In this document: positions 8,070 through 15,917 of the stretch, piece by piece
Layout of the letters: each line of letters begins with the position of its first letter
Numbering within the stretch: the first letter of the stretch is position 1
DNA from: Pseudomonas aestuarii
Lineage (GTDB): Bacteria; Pseudomonadota; Gammaproteobacteria; Pseudomonadales; Pseudomonadaceae
Assembly (NCBI RefSeq): GCF_027988105.1
Contig: NZ_JAQJZJ010000003.1
Coordinates: 124,001 to 188,000, forward strand
DNA: 64,000 nucleotides
Reading direction: 5' to 3'
Position numbers and translations under genes: made by a program
Notes under the pieces: generated by a model
Told to the model about the DNA's origin: nothing
Seen by the model: the letters and a program-made list of their open reading frames with translations, nothing else
The model's database searches: none

Positions 8070-9466
8070 GCGGAACGCTGAGAGACTGGCAAAAAAGCTG
8101 CATCAACAAAGCGCTGGAGCACTTTAACGCCACGCCGCATTTCTTCTGCCAAGCAACGCCGGGGGCCGGGAAAACACGTATGGCTGCGGAACTGGCTAGC
8201 CGACTGCTTGACCAGGACAGAATCGACCTGGTGATGTGCTTTGCGCCATCCTGCCAGGTCATTGAAGGCTTCCGTTCGACCTTTGCTGCGGTGCTTGGCC
8301 GGCGTCTCGACGGCCAGATAGGTGCTGTGGGGGCGGCCTACACCTATCAGGCTATGGAATACCGTGATGAGGGATTCTGGCAGCTTCTTGATGACTATCG
8401 GGTGCTCGTGGTCTTCGATGAGATCCACCATTGTGCCGGCCATGATCCGCTGCTCAGCAACGCTTGGGGACTGCAGATACTGCATCGAGTACAGGATCGC
8501 GCTGCCTTCACGCTGGCGTTGTCTGGCACACCCTGGCGTTCGGACGACAAGGCTATCGCCCTGGCGCGTTACTCCACGCCCGAGGGGCATCTGATCTGCG
8601 ATTACCGTTATGGCTTGAAAGACGCCATTACCGACGGCGTTTGCCGATCCCCCCGCATTGTCCTGCTCGATAATCAAAAGGTGAAACTCACTGAAGCACT
8701 GGGTGCGGACAGTTCTGTAAGACTGTTTCCCAGCATTGCCAAACTACTGGGGGAATCACCTATCACTTACGAAGAGCTGCTGCGCCATGATGAGGTGATT
8801 AATCAAATACTTGCCCTTGGCTGCAGCAAGCTCAATGAGCTTCGCCAGATCAAACCTGATGCAGCCGGCTTGGTGGTTGCCACCGACATTGAGCACGCTC
8901 AACAAATTGCCTTAGCCCTAGACACCAGGGGTGAAACTTGCCGCATCGTAACTAACAAAACCCCGGATGCGCAGCACGTGATCAATGCGTTTAGGCATAG
9001 CGCCTGCCGCTGGATTATTGCCGTGGGAATGATCAGCGAAGGCACCGACATACCTCGGCTACAAATTTGCTGTTACCTGAGTCGTATCCGCACCGAGCTA
9101 CATTACCGTCAAGTACTTGGGCGGGTACTTCGGCGCACAGGTGAATCTGATCACCTGGCATGGCTATTCATGCTGGCGGAGCAAACGCTACAGGGCTTTG
9201 CGGAGCGAATAGCAGATGACTTGCCGGATGACCTGGCGGTGCTGAATGAGGTGCATATGCCAGCTACCACTCCAGATTCAAAGCAGAGCTTGATTGATGT
9301 TGGCGGCAACCTAGATGACGTAGATAAAAGTATTGGATTCGGGGCTGAGCAGACTGTTCGTTCGGGGGATACGAGCTTCATGACCCTGGCAGGAGTGGTA
9401 GCTGAGCCAAGCTATCAAGTCAGTTTTTCTCAACATTACAGGCAGCAGTTGCTGGCTTGCTTTTGA
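8066..9466 (+). CDS. Superfamily 2 DEAD/DEAH-box-type helicase
   Basis: Helicase of 466 residues with a full SF2 motif set: Q-like LRDWQ, motif I TPGAGKT (residues 31-37), motif II DEIHH, motif III SGTPWR, motif V GMISEGTDIP and motif VI YRQVLGRVLRR. The region after residue about 400 is short and unrecognised, with no visible nuclease domain. It is translationally coupled to the preceding winged-helix-like protein and placed among hsdR, toxin-antitoxin and transposition remnants. Such context is common for phage-defence helicases. It does not look like Hachiman or AbpAB, because the partner lacks recognisable DUF1837 features. A housekeeping repair helicase is less likely given the surroundings. 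Confidence 0.85.
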   Translation: MSGTLRDWQKSCINKALEHFNATPHFFCQATPGAGKTRMAAELASRLLDQDRIDLVMCFAPSCQVIEGFRSTFAAVLGRRLDGQIGAVGAAYTYQAMEYRDEGFWQLLDDYRVLVVFDEIHHCAGHDPLLSNAWGLQILHRVQDRAAFTLALSGTPWRSDDKAIALARYSTPEGHLICDYRYGLKDAITDGVCRSPRIVLLDNQKVKLTEALGADSSVRLFPSIAKLLGESPITYEELLRHDEVINQILALGCSKLNELRQIKPDAAGLVVATDIEHAQQIALALDTRGETCRIVTNKTPDAQHVINAFRHSACRWIIAVGMISEGTDIPRLQICCYLSRIRTELHYRQVLGRVLRRTGESDHLAWLFMLAEQTLQGFAERIADDLPDDLAVLNEVHMPATTPDSKQSLIDVGGNLDDVDKSIGFGAEQTVRSGDTSFMTLAGVVAEPSYQVSFSQHYRQQLLACF

Positions 9467-9847
9467 AGCTGTGCCCACACGGCAGTCACAGAGAGCGCTC
9501 TACGATTTGCGCTAGGTGACTGGGTTTGGAGCACGTCGCACGCTCTGGTCGGCCTCAAGAATAAACGCGTCCACGGCTGTCTATTGCAAGTAGAACGCAT
9601 CTTCGGTGGACCTAGCCCTAAATATTTTTTGGACATGAGGGGCTCCATCAACAGATTTGATTCATCAGCCCCACCCGAGTCGAACTGTATAAGTAGGCCG
9701 TGAAATGAAAGTCTGTCTCTCATTTGCAACGGTGAGCGGCAGCGCAGCTTTCCAGCTCCTAGCGGTACTGACATAACTTACCAATCAGATGCGCACTTCC
9801 AGCATATGGCGCAATATTTAGTGACATATTACGAAAAGGAGATGCTT
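9467..9847. other. Non-coding gap, no gene seen
   Basis: No convincing reading frame. The last bases contain the ribosome site AAGGAG (9836-9841) of the antitoxin gene. The rest may be residue of deleted island genes; no inverted repeat or promoter stood out. Confidence 0.5.
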
Positions 9848-10411
9848 ATGGACGAGACTACCCCCGGTCGAGGCGGAAAATCCAAAGTAGCCTCCATCAA
9901 AGGAGAGGTCAGGCCAGGTAAATCTTGTTCCGCAACCGGGTACTGCAAGGCCACGCAAGTGGCGAAAGGCTCTGATACCTCCAGGAAGACATTCGTGACT
10001 ACTCTTCTCACAGGCGGAGCGTCACCAGATGATCTGGGAGCGGTGTATCGCGTGACCAGAGAAGGGATCACGATTGCCGCCCTCACTGAATTCACGAATT
10101 CGCTCAAAATGTTCAATAGCGGCTATCTGCTGATAGTTCTGACAGGCCTTTCAAAACGGACCATTCAGCGGCGTCAGCAGAAACCAGCAGAGCCATTGAA
10201 CTCAGAGCAGAGTGCCCGAGCACTCCTGGGCGCTCAAACCTTAGAGCAAGCAATCAGGGTGATCGGTACACCTGAGTTGGCAGAGGGTTGGATGTCAAAG
10301 CCTGCCATTGGTCTTGATGGCTGGAGACCCATCGACCTAATGGATAACGCGATCGGCATACAGCTTGTGAGCGAGTTCTTGACCCGCCTGGAGTACGGGG
10401 TTTACCAGTGA
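9848..10411 (+). CDS. Xre/MbcA/ParS-type antitoxin (DUF2384), toxin partner missing
   Basis: Antitoxin-like protein of 187 residues. The second half carries the family pattern: a helix-turn-helix-like LTGLSKRTIQRRQQ, then the toxin-binding domain with a helical repeat (ALLGAQTLEQAIRVIGTP) and the ending EFLTRLEYGVYQ typical of the RES-Xre family. The start at 9848 is chosen because AAGGAG at 9836-9841 is correctly spaced from it; the ATG at 9842 is too close. In this family a RES-domain NAD+-degrading toxin normally follows, often with overlapping codons; here the overlap GTGATC (10408-10413) is present but runs straight into an unrelated ATPase. The Gly/Lys-rich N-terminal 60 residues are longer than usual. 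Confidence 0.75.
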   Translation: MDETTPGRGGKSKVASIKGEVRPGKSCSATGYCKATQVAKGSDTSRKTFVTTLLTGGASPDDLGAVYRVTREGITIAALTEFTNSLKMFNSGYLLIVLTGLSKRTIQRRQQKPAEPLNSEQSARALLGAQTLEQAIRVIGTPELAEGWMSKPAIGLDGWRPIDLMDNAIGIQLVSEFLTRLEYGVYQ

Positions 10412-10413
10412 TC

Positions 10414-11067
10414 ATGAGACCAGGCCGCGACGAACTGCGCGAGCGCGTCAGGGTCGCCATTCAACGCACCCGCCTTGGTCGTCCAGTAAAGAGCGTCATC
10501 ATGGTTGGCCTGCGCGGCGTAGGTAAAACCGCTCTGCTGAACCAGATGTTCATGGAGGCAGAGGCGGCGGATATTTGCGCGATCTACATCGAGGCGCATG
10601 AAAACAGATCCTTGCCTGCGATCCTCGCTCCCCAGCTTCGCATGTCGCTGCTGCGCTTGAGCCGTCTTGAGGCAGCCAAAGATTCGGCTGTGCGCGGGCT
10701 TAAGGCTCTGGCCGGCTTCGCCAAAGGCTTGAAGGTGAAATTCGGGGATATTGAGCTGGGAATCGATTACGACCCCGAACCCGGCTTGGCAGATAACGGC
10801 GACTTAGAGAGCGATCTTACGACCTTGCTGGTCGAAATCGGGCGTGCGGCAAGAAGTGCTAAAACGGCGCTGGTGATCTTCATCGACGAACTCCAGTTCG
10901 TGAAGGAAGAAGAACTAGCCGCGCTCATCACCGCGCTGCACCGGGTTTCCCAGCTTGGGTTGCCAGTCATGCTTATTGGCACCGGATTGGCGCAACTCCG
11001 GGGGCGGGCAGGCAATGCCAAATCCTACGCAGAGCGACTTTTTGACTATCCGACAATTGGCCCTTGA
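10414..11067 (+). CDS. AAA/ORC-type ATPase, 3' truncated
   Basis: ATP-binding protein with Walker A GLRGVGKT near the start and a Walker B-like region ALVIFIDELQFV, followed by a sensor-like VMLIGTGLAQLRGR. Relatives I recall are close to 400 residues and continue past FDYPTIGP with a helical lid and a winged helix; this copy stops exactly there at about 218 residues, so it is truncated and probably inactive. The ATG at 10414 gives the usual MRPGRDEL start; an in-frame GTG at 10408 overlaps the antitoxin stop. The gene begins 3 bases after that stop, in the place where a RES toxin would start. Confidence 0.65.
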   Translation: MRPGRDELRERVRVAIQRTRLGRPVKSVIMVGLRGVGKTALLNQMFMEAEAADICAIYIEAHENRSLPAILAPQLRMSLLRLSRLEAAKDSAVRGLKALAGFAKGLKVKFGDIELGIDYDPEPGLADNGDLESDLTTLLVEIGRAARSAKTALVIFIDELQFVKEEELAALITALHRVSQLGLPVMLIGTGLAQLRGRAGNAKSYAERLFDYPTIGP

Positions 11068-11794
11068 ACTACCCAGGCCCAATAATCTTCCGGCCCTCAT
11101 ATGAGGCGCGCTCAAACGCCTCGGCTTACCATGGGCCCGATCAACGGCGAGCAATGAAGGCGGCGGACACCCCTGGTCGACGCCTGACAACAAAAGGCCC
11201 GCAGGCATGAAGTCTGCGAGCAGACCAGGGGTTGGTGGTTAACCCCCGTAACCGTGCCGTAATGCGCTACGTCGGATGGCGAGCCCTACCATCAAGAGCG
11301 ACTGCATACGGCAGACTGCCGGTTTCGACTGGCTTGATCATGAACAGCCACCATTTTTCGGGCGTCCGGGGCCAGTGGATTCCCCAACATTTCAGCCCTA
11401 GGCAGGAGCACCTTGCTCAGTTTGCAAGAGTACCAAATCAAAAAAGAATCGAGTTTCGGAGTCATCACGAGCCAACCAATCTGGAGATAAAGACTGCGGT
11501 GATAGCCAGCATTTTTCTCGATGGCGCCAAGGGAAGCGCTCGGTGGGGTTTCAAACCTGATGCAAGCCGGATTTATTGGCAGGGACCATTGGTAACGCGA
11601 AGACCCCTGCGACTTTCGGGGCAGCGAACACCATCGGCGTCCCCGACGCTTGCGCCCGCAGCGGCAGGATTTTGCTCGGTCTCCCGGATTACATTTTCGA
11701 CGGCAGACGCCGTGCCAGAGTCCGCTTCGGCGTACCCGACCTGACGGAAACGACTGCCGTGATTGCGAGCCCCTGTCTCTCTGGAGTGACGGGC
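11068..11794. other. Gene-poor scar region
   Basis: About 700 bases without a convincing gene. Inverted copies of ACCCCTGGTC near 11170 and 11222 could form a hairpin. The segment between 11573 and 11790 is open in several frames, but none gives a recognisable protein. It joins the truncated ATPase to an IS66 remnant, so it is probably recombination debris. Confidence 0.5.
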
Positions 11795-12380
11795 ACGCAC
11801 GTGCTGTTCGACGGTGAATACGCCCGGCGTGTAATCCAGCTTTTCGCTGACATCTTCACCGATGCGTTGCAGCTGGCAGCCGCAGGCGTACTGGGTGTTC
11901 GACTTCAGTGCCAGCACGCATGTCCATAGGCTCGGTGGCGTGCCAGATGTTATCAATGCGGATCACTGGGCAAGCCCACGGACAAAGCGGGCGCATCCTT
12001 CAGGATCGGAGGCTGGCCATTTCACCGTGACCGATTGCTCGCCAAGCGGTAGCTCGATAATCACCGATGCTTCAGCCGGCCGTTTAGGCGTAGCCCTCAA
12101 TGGAACGAAAGCCGGCAACGCCGCTGGTGGCTGATCTCGGTAAAGTGGTAGCCACTTGCGAATGACGTTGGCGTTGATGCCGTGGCTGATGGCAACGCTG
12201 GAGTCGGTCGCACCGGGTTGCAGGCACTCCTGAACAACCTGGGCCTTGAACGGTTTGGGGTAAGAGCTTCGTTGGCGCATGAAAATCCCGGCGATAAGGG
12301 CTATCGCGTCCGCTTAAAAATACGCGGCCACCATCGCCCTTAATGCTGGAGTTCGGAAGGTGACTTGGCTGGACGCTTAC
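11795..12380 (-). mobile_element. IS66-family remnant with one end
   Basis: Minus-strand remnant. The outer end reads GTAAGCGTCCA inward from 12380, matching the GTAAGCG start typical of IS66-family inverted repeats. Inside are the accessory gene tnpA (11963-12280) and then only the zinc-finger piece of the main transposase (about 11795-11902; CGCQLQRIGEDVSEKLDY). TnpB and the DDE part of TnpC are missing, as is the other end, so the element is dead. Confidence 0.75.
11963..12280 (-). CDS. tnpA: IS66-family TnpA accessory protein
   Basis: A 105-residue protein of the IS66 TnpA/OrfA type: an N-terminal helix-turn-helix (KPFKAQVVQECLQPGATDSS, then AISHGINANVIRKWLPLYR) and a C-terminal beta-rich tail (IIELPLGEQSVTVKWPASDP). 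In complete elements it is followed by tnpB and tnpC; here only a 100-base piece of tnpC remains after it. The frame is intact, but with the transposase lost it cannot mobilise this copy. It could still contribute to transposition of a related complete IS66 element elsewhere in the genome. Confidence 0.8.
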   Translation of the reverse strand: MRQRSSYPKPFKAQVVQECLQPGATDSSVAISHGINANVIRKWLPLYRDQPPAALPAFVPLRATPKRPAEASVIIELPLGEQSVTVKWPASDPEGCARFVRGLAQ

Positions 12381-12450
12381 GACTTATTTCCTTCTTCGGG
12401 GCGGCCGAGAACATGGTTCTCAACCGGCCCGATAACCACCTGTGAGGTGT

Positions 12451-12852
12451 TTACTTCGCAGCGGCCCGAATAGCAGTGATGGTCGTGTTCGGCAAGATGA
12501 TATCTGGATTGATATGGATCTCGATCAGCGCCGGCTTACTTGCTGCCTGAGCGCGCTGGAACGCCTCGGCGAACTGCACTATTGCGGTCGCGTACTCGGC
12601 ATGAGCGCCATAGGCTTCGGCCAGGGCGACGAAGTCCGAGTTCTGCAGCTCAGTCGCGACGATCCGGATCGGGTATTCGCGCTCTTGGTGCATAGGGATG
12701 GTGCCGAACATGCTGTTGTTGACCACGATCACGATGATGTTGGCGCCGTAATGCTTGGCGGTCGCCAGTTCCTGACCATTCATCATGAAGCAACCGTCAC
12801 CGGCGAAGGCTATGACGGTACGCTTCGGATCGATGAGCTTGAGCGATTCAGG
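12451..12852 (-). pseudogene. C-terminal fragment of a thiamine-diphosphate enzyme
   Basis: Fragment of about 133 residues with the complete ThDP/Mg-binding motif: GDGCFMMNGQE, then VVNN 24 residues after the GDG. This is the C-terminal domain of acetolactate-synthase-like enzymes. The N-terminal two thirds are absent; the frame opens with PESLKLIDPKR immediately after the stop of the TetR gene, and an in-frame TGA lies just upstream of it. The normal stop (12451-12453) is kept. The original substrate cannot be told. It marks a recombination joint between the mobile region and the liu region. Confidence 0.75.
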
Positions 12853-13447
12853 TCAGTGATCCAAGGATCATCTCTTGAGTCAAGGTTATAACATGTTCAA
12901 ACGAAGGTTGGGGCTCTTGGTATTTCAAGTTCGGGAGTTCGTTAAGCATTGCGATTATAATTATAGATTTTTCTTTTATCTTGGTAGGGTTGAAGATGCT
13001 CTCTTTGACGCCATGAAGAATTATGCGCTCCAGCATTTTGTGGTAGGCATTACGGATCTCATTAATGACCTGTTGTTGTTGGTCGTTAAGATTTCGAAAT
13101 TCAAGGCGGCTCACTAAATGACGCTGCTGATATTCAGCATTAAACTGTAAGTGGGCGTGGGTATAGGCCAAGAGGCTTTCCAATGGACCACAACTCCTCG
13201 GTACAGCCATCTCTATGGCGTCAAGCAGGTCTGATTCGTGTTCATCAATCAACTCGAACAGTAGGGAGTTTTTGCTCTTTATGTGATTGTAAATGGAGCC
13301 TGCTTGCACGCCTAATTCACCGGCGAGTTTGCGCAAGCTAATACTATGGAAGCCTTTTTCAGCAAAAAGCGCCAGCGCAGCCCTCCTGACTTTTTGATGG
13401 GGAGATAGGGCCGGCGAGCAGGGAGACGCCTCCTTTTGCGTTATCAC
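12848..13447 (-). CDS. TetR/AcrR-family regulator
   Basis: Regulator of 199 residues with a classical TetR helix-turn-helix at residues 20-65 (ALALFAEKGFHSISLRKLAG, then GSIYNHIKSKNSLLFEL) and a helical ligand domain. It is downstream of, and on the same strand as, the thiolase gene. Its stop lies at the junction with the truncated ThDP-enzyme fragment, so the last few residues (MILGSLT) may not be native, though the length is normal. Base composition is AT-richer than the liu genes. Its target is unknown; similar regulators control CoA-dependent catabolic genes. Confidence 0.8.
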   Translation of the reverse strand: MITQKEASPCSPALSPHQKVRRAALALFAEKGFHSISLRKLAGELGVQAGSIYNHIKSKNSLLFELIDEHESDLLDAIEMAVPRSCGPLESLLAYTHAHLQFNAEYQQRHLVSRLEFRNLNDQQQQVINEIRNAYHKMLERIILHGVKESIFNPTKIKEKSIIIIAMLNELPNLKYQEPQPSFEHVITLTQEMILGSLT

Positions 13448-13560
13448 GCTGCGCTGACCTTCATGTAAAAATACCTACTATTCGGTTTAAGAGGTGGCCC
13501 ACAGTTCCTTAGGCACGATTATTAAACTCACTCAAAAAACAATTAAGGGCCTGAGCACTT

Positions 13561-14742
13561 TTAGTCTCTAGTTAACGCGAGCGCTACACCCTGGCCGCCA
13601 CCGATGCACAGGGTTGCCATGCCTTTCCTGGCATCCCGGCGAATCATCTCGTGGAGCAGGCTGACCAATACGCGGCAACCGGACGCACCAATTGGGTGGC
13701 CTAGGGCGATAGCACCGCCGTTGACGTTGACCTTGTCGATATCCCAACCTAACTCCTTGCCGACCGAGATGGCTTGAGCTGCAAAGGCCTCGTTGGCTTC
13801 AATCAGGTCAAGGTCGGATAGGTTCCAGCCCGCTTTCTCCAGGCACTTTTTGCTCGCCGACACCGGGCCTATACCCATGATAGCCGGGTCTACTCCTGCG
13901 CTAGCGTAGGCTTGGATAGTGGCCAGCACTGGCAGGCCGAGTGCCTTGGCCTTGGCGGCACTCATCAACAACACCGCGGCGGCGCCGTCATTGATGGTCG
14001 AGGCGTTGCCGGCGGTGACACTGCCATCTTTCTTGAAGGCGGGCTTGAGCTTTGCCAGCGACTCGGCGGTTGTTTGCGCGCGTGGCTGTTCGTCAGTGGC
14101 GAAAAGCAGGGGCGCGCCCTTGCGTTGCGGGATCTCCACCGGGGTGATCTCATCGCTGAAACGCCCCGCTTCGATGGCGGCACAGGCCCGGCTCTGGGAG
14201 CGTACGGCGTAGTTATCCTGCTCTTCGCGCGTCAGTTTGTAGCGGTCGACTAGATTTTCCGCAGTGATGCCCATGTGATAATTATTGAAGGCATCGGTCA
14301 GTCCGTCCTGCAGCAGCGAGTCCGCTAGCTGGGCGTGGCCCATGCGCAGGCCGGTGCGAGCCTTGGCCAGGACATAGGGTGCCAGGCTCATGTTTTCCAT
14401 GCCGCCAGCGATGATCACGTCTGCGTCGCCACAGCGGATTGCCTGGGCGGCCATGCTCACGGTTTTCAACCCAGAGCCGCAGAGTTTGTTGACGGTCAGC
14501 GCGGGTACGCTATGTGGCAGCCCGGCGTTGATGGCCGATTGTCGTGCGGGATTCTGCCCGCATCCAGCAGTGAGGACTTGACCTAGGATCACTTCATCGA
14601 TGCTGGCTGGATCCAGACCGGTTTTCTTGAGCAGGGCGCGGATGACAATACTACCCAGCTCAATGGCGCTGACATTGGCCAAGCTGCCTTGGAAGGCGCC
14701 GATGGCAGTACGGGTTGCGGCTACGATGACGACGTCTTGCAT
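13561..14742 (-). CDS. atoB: Acetyl-CoA C-acetyltransferase (thiolase II)
   Basis: Thiolase of 393 residues that cleaves acetoacetyl-CoA to two acetyl-CoA, or runs the reverse condensation. Catalytic residues are visible: Cys in [11 protein letters not shown] (about residue 88), His in [16 protein letters not shown] (about 349) and Cys in CIGGGQGVA (about 379). It starts [17 protein letters not shown], the standard thiolase N-terminus. It lies downstream of liuE on the same strand, separated by 254 bases, and would process the acetoacetate released by HMG-CoA lyase once activated to its CoA ester. A role in polyhydroxyalkanoate synthesis is possible but not supported by neighbours. Confidence 0.9.
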   Translation of the reverse strand: MQDVVIVAATRTAIGAFQGSLANVSAIELGSIVIRALLKKTGLDPASIDEVILGQVLTAGCGQNPARQSAINAGLPHSVPALTVNKLCGSGLKTVSMAAQAIRCGDADVIIAGGMENMSLAPYVLAKARTGLRMGHAQLADSLLQDGLTDAFNNYHMGITAENLVDRYKLTREEQDNYAVRSQSRACAAIEAGRFSDEITPVEIPQRKGAPLLFATDEQPRAQTTAESLAKLKPAFKKDGSVTAGNASTINDGAAAVLLMSAAKAKALGLPVLATIQAYASAGVDPAIMGIGPVSASKKCLEKAGWNLSDLDLIEANEAFAAQAISVGKELGWDIDKVNVNGGAIALGHPIGASGCRVLVSLLHEMIRRDARKGMATLCIGGGQGVALALTRD

Positions 14743-14906
14743 GATTGGCTCCGAATAAAAGACATGGTGCAGCGACTTTTCGAAGTGTGCACCACGTTGC
14801 CAAATGGCATAAATCTCGCCGCTCGGCGGCTGGGCCGCCGATGTGGCTATGACGCAGACACTCGCTTTAGTGGCGGTGCACCGCGTCGTTTTCAGTCGAC
14901 CAGCAC

Positions 14907-14972
14907 CTAACTGCCGGTGGATGTGTGCAGTTCTTCGAGGGTGTGATGAGCGTTGGGATAGATGTTGTTCAT
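14907..14972 (-). CDS. Possible 21-codon ORF or gene stub before the thiolase
   Basis: In the 254-base gap between liuE and the thiolase there is a short minus-strand frame [21 protein letters not shown] with a good AGGAA ribosome site upstream. It could be a leader peptide or the 5' stub of a deleted gene (for example a CoA-transferase subunit). No further homologous sequence follows before the thiolase. Confidence 0.25.
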   Translation of the reverse strand: MNNIYPNAHHTLEELHTSTGS

Positions 14973-14996
14973 AATTCGCCGTTCCTCATAGCGTTA

Positions 14997-15917
14997 TTAG
15001 GCGGACAGCTCGTTGCGCTGAAGTCTGCTTAGGGCTCGCGCCACACGCGAGCCGGATTCACGGCCCAGTACCGCGCAGATGCGCTGACCGGCGGCGATCA
15101 GTTTGTTCAGGTCGACAGCGGTTTCGATGCCCAGGCCATTGAGCAGATACAGCACATCCTCGGTCGCGACATTGCCGGTGGCACCTTTGGCGTAGGGGCA
15201 GCCGCCGAGGCCGGCGACCGAGCTGTCGAACACCTCGATGCCTTCCAGCAGGCTGGCGTAGATATTGGCCAGGGCCTGGCCGTAGGTGTCGTGGAAATGC
15301 CCAGCCAGCTTGTTGCGCGGGACCTTGCTGCCGACTACTTCGATCAAGCGCCGGGTTTCTCCGGCAGTGCCGGCACCGATGGTGTCGCCGAGGGAGATCT
15401 CGTAGCAGCCCATGTTGTAAAGCTCGCGGGCCACATCCGCCACTTGGGCCGGGGCGATGCTGCCCTCGTAAGGGCAGCCGAGCACGCAGGACACGTAGCC
15501 GCGCACGCGAATGCCCTGTTGCTTGGCGGCGTCCATCAATGGCAGAAAACGCAGCAAGCTCTCGCTGATGGAACAATTGATGTTCTTCTGCGAGAAGGCC
15601 TCGGAGGCGGCGGCGAAGACGGCTACTTCCTTGACTCCGGCCGACAGTGCTGCTTCGAAGCCCTTGAGGTTGGGGGTCAGGGCGGCATAGGTCACGCCGG
15701 GCAACTGCTGGATCTGGGCGAACACCTCGGCGCTGCCAGCCATCTGCGGAACCCACTTGGGCGAGACGAAGCTACCGACTTCGATATAGCCCAAGCCTGC
15801 GGCGGACAGATCGTCGATCAGGCGCACCTTGTCGGCCACGCTGATCGGTTGTTTCTCATTCTGTAGGCCGTCGCGTGGGCCGACTTCGACGAGCCTGACT
15901 GTTTTTGGAAGGTTCAC
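14997..15917 (-). CDS. liuE: Hydroxymethylglutaryl-CoA lyase
   Basis: HMG-CoA lyase of 306 residues, the last step of leucine/isovalerate degradation, splitting HMG-CoA to acetyl-CoA and acetoacetate. Visible features are the HMGL-like barrel start [12 protein letters not shown], metal-binding HFHDTYG and the catalytic cysteine loop [14 protein letters not shown] near residue 235. It starts with GTG at 15917; the GTGA overlap with the liuD stop couples translation of the two genes. Its position as last gene of the liu order (A-B-C-D-E) matches pseudomonads. Confidence 0.93.
   Translation of the reverse strand: MNLPKTVRLVEVGPRDGLQNEKQPISVADKVRLIDDLSAAGLGYIEVGSFVSPKWVPQMAGSAEVFAQIQQLPGVTYAALTPNLKGFEAALSAGVKEVAVFAAASEAFSQKNINCSISESLLRFLPLMDAAKQQGIRVRGYVSCVLGCPYEGSIAPAQVADVARELYNMGCYEISLGDTIGAGTAGETRRLIEVVGSKVPRNKLAGHFHDTYGQALANIYASLLEGIEVFDSSVAGLGGCPYAKGATGNVATEDVLYLLNGLGIETAVDLNKLIAAGQRICAVLGRESGSRVARALSRLQRNELSA

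Noticed and set aside
7479..9466. Assignment of the helicase pair to Hachiman or AbpAB
   Set aside because: The partner protein is short with a winged-helix-like N-terminus and shows no DUF1837-type features, so naming a known system would be unsupported.
11573..11956. Open frames on both strands between 11573 and 11956 as intact genes
   Set aside because: Only the IS66 zinc-finger segment is recognisable; the remainder is not family-like in any frame.
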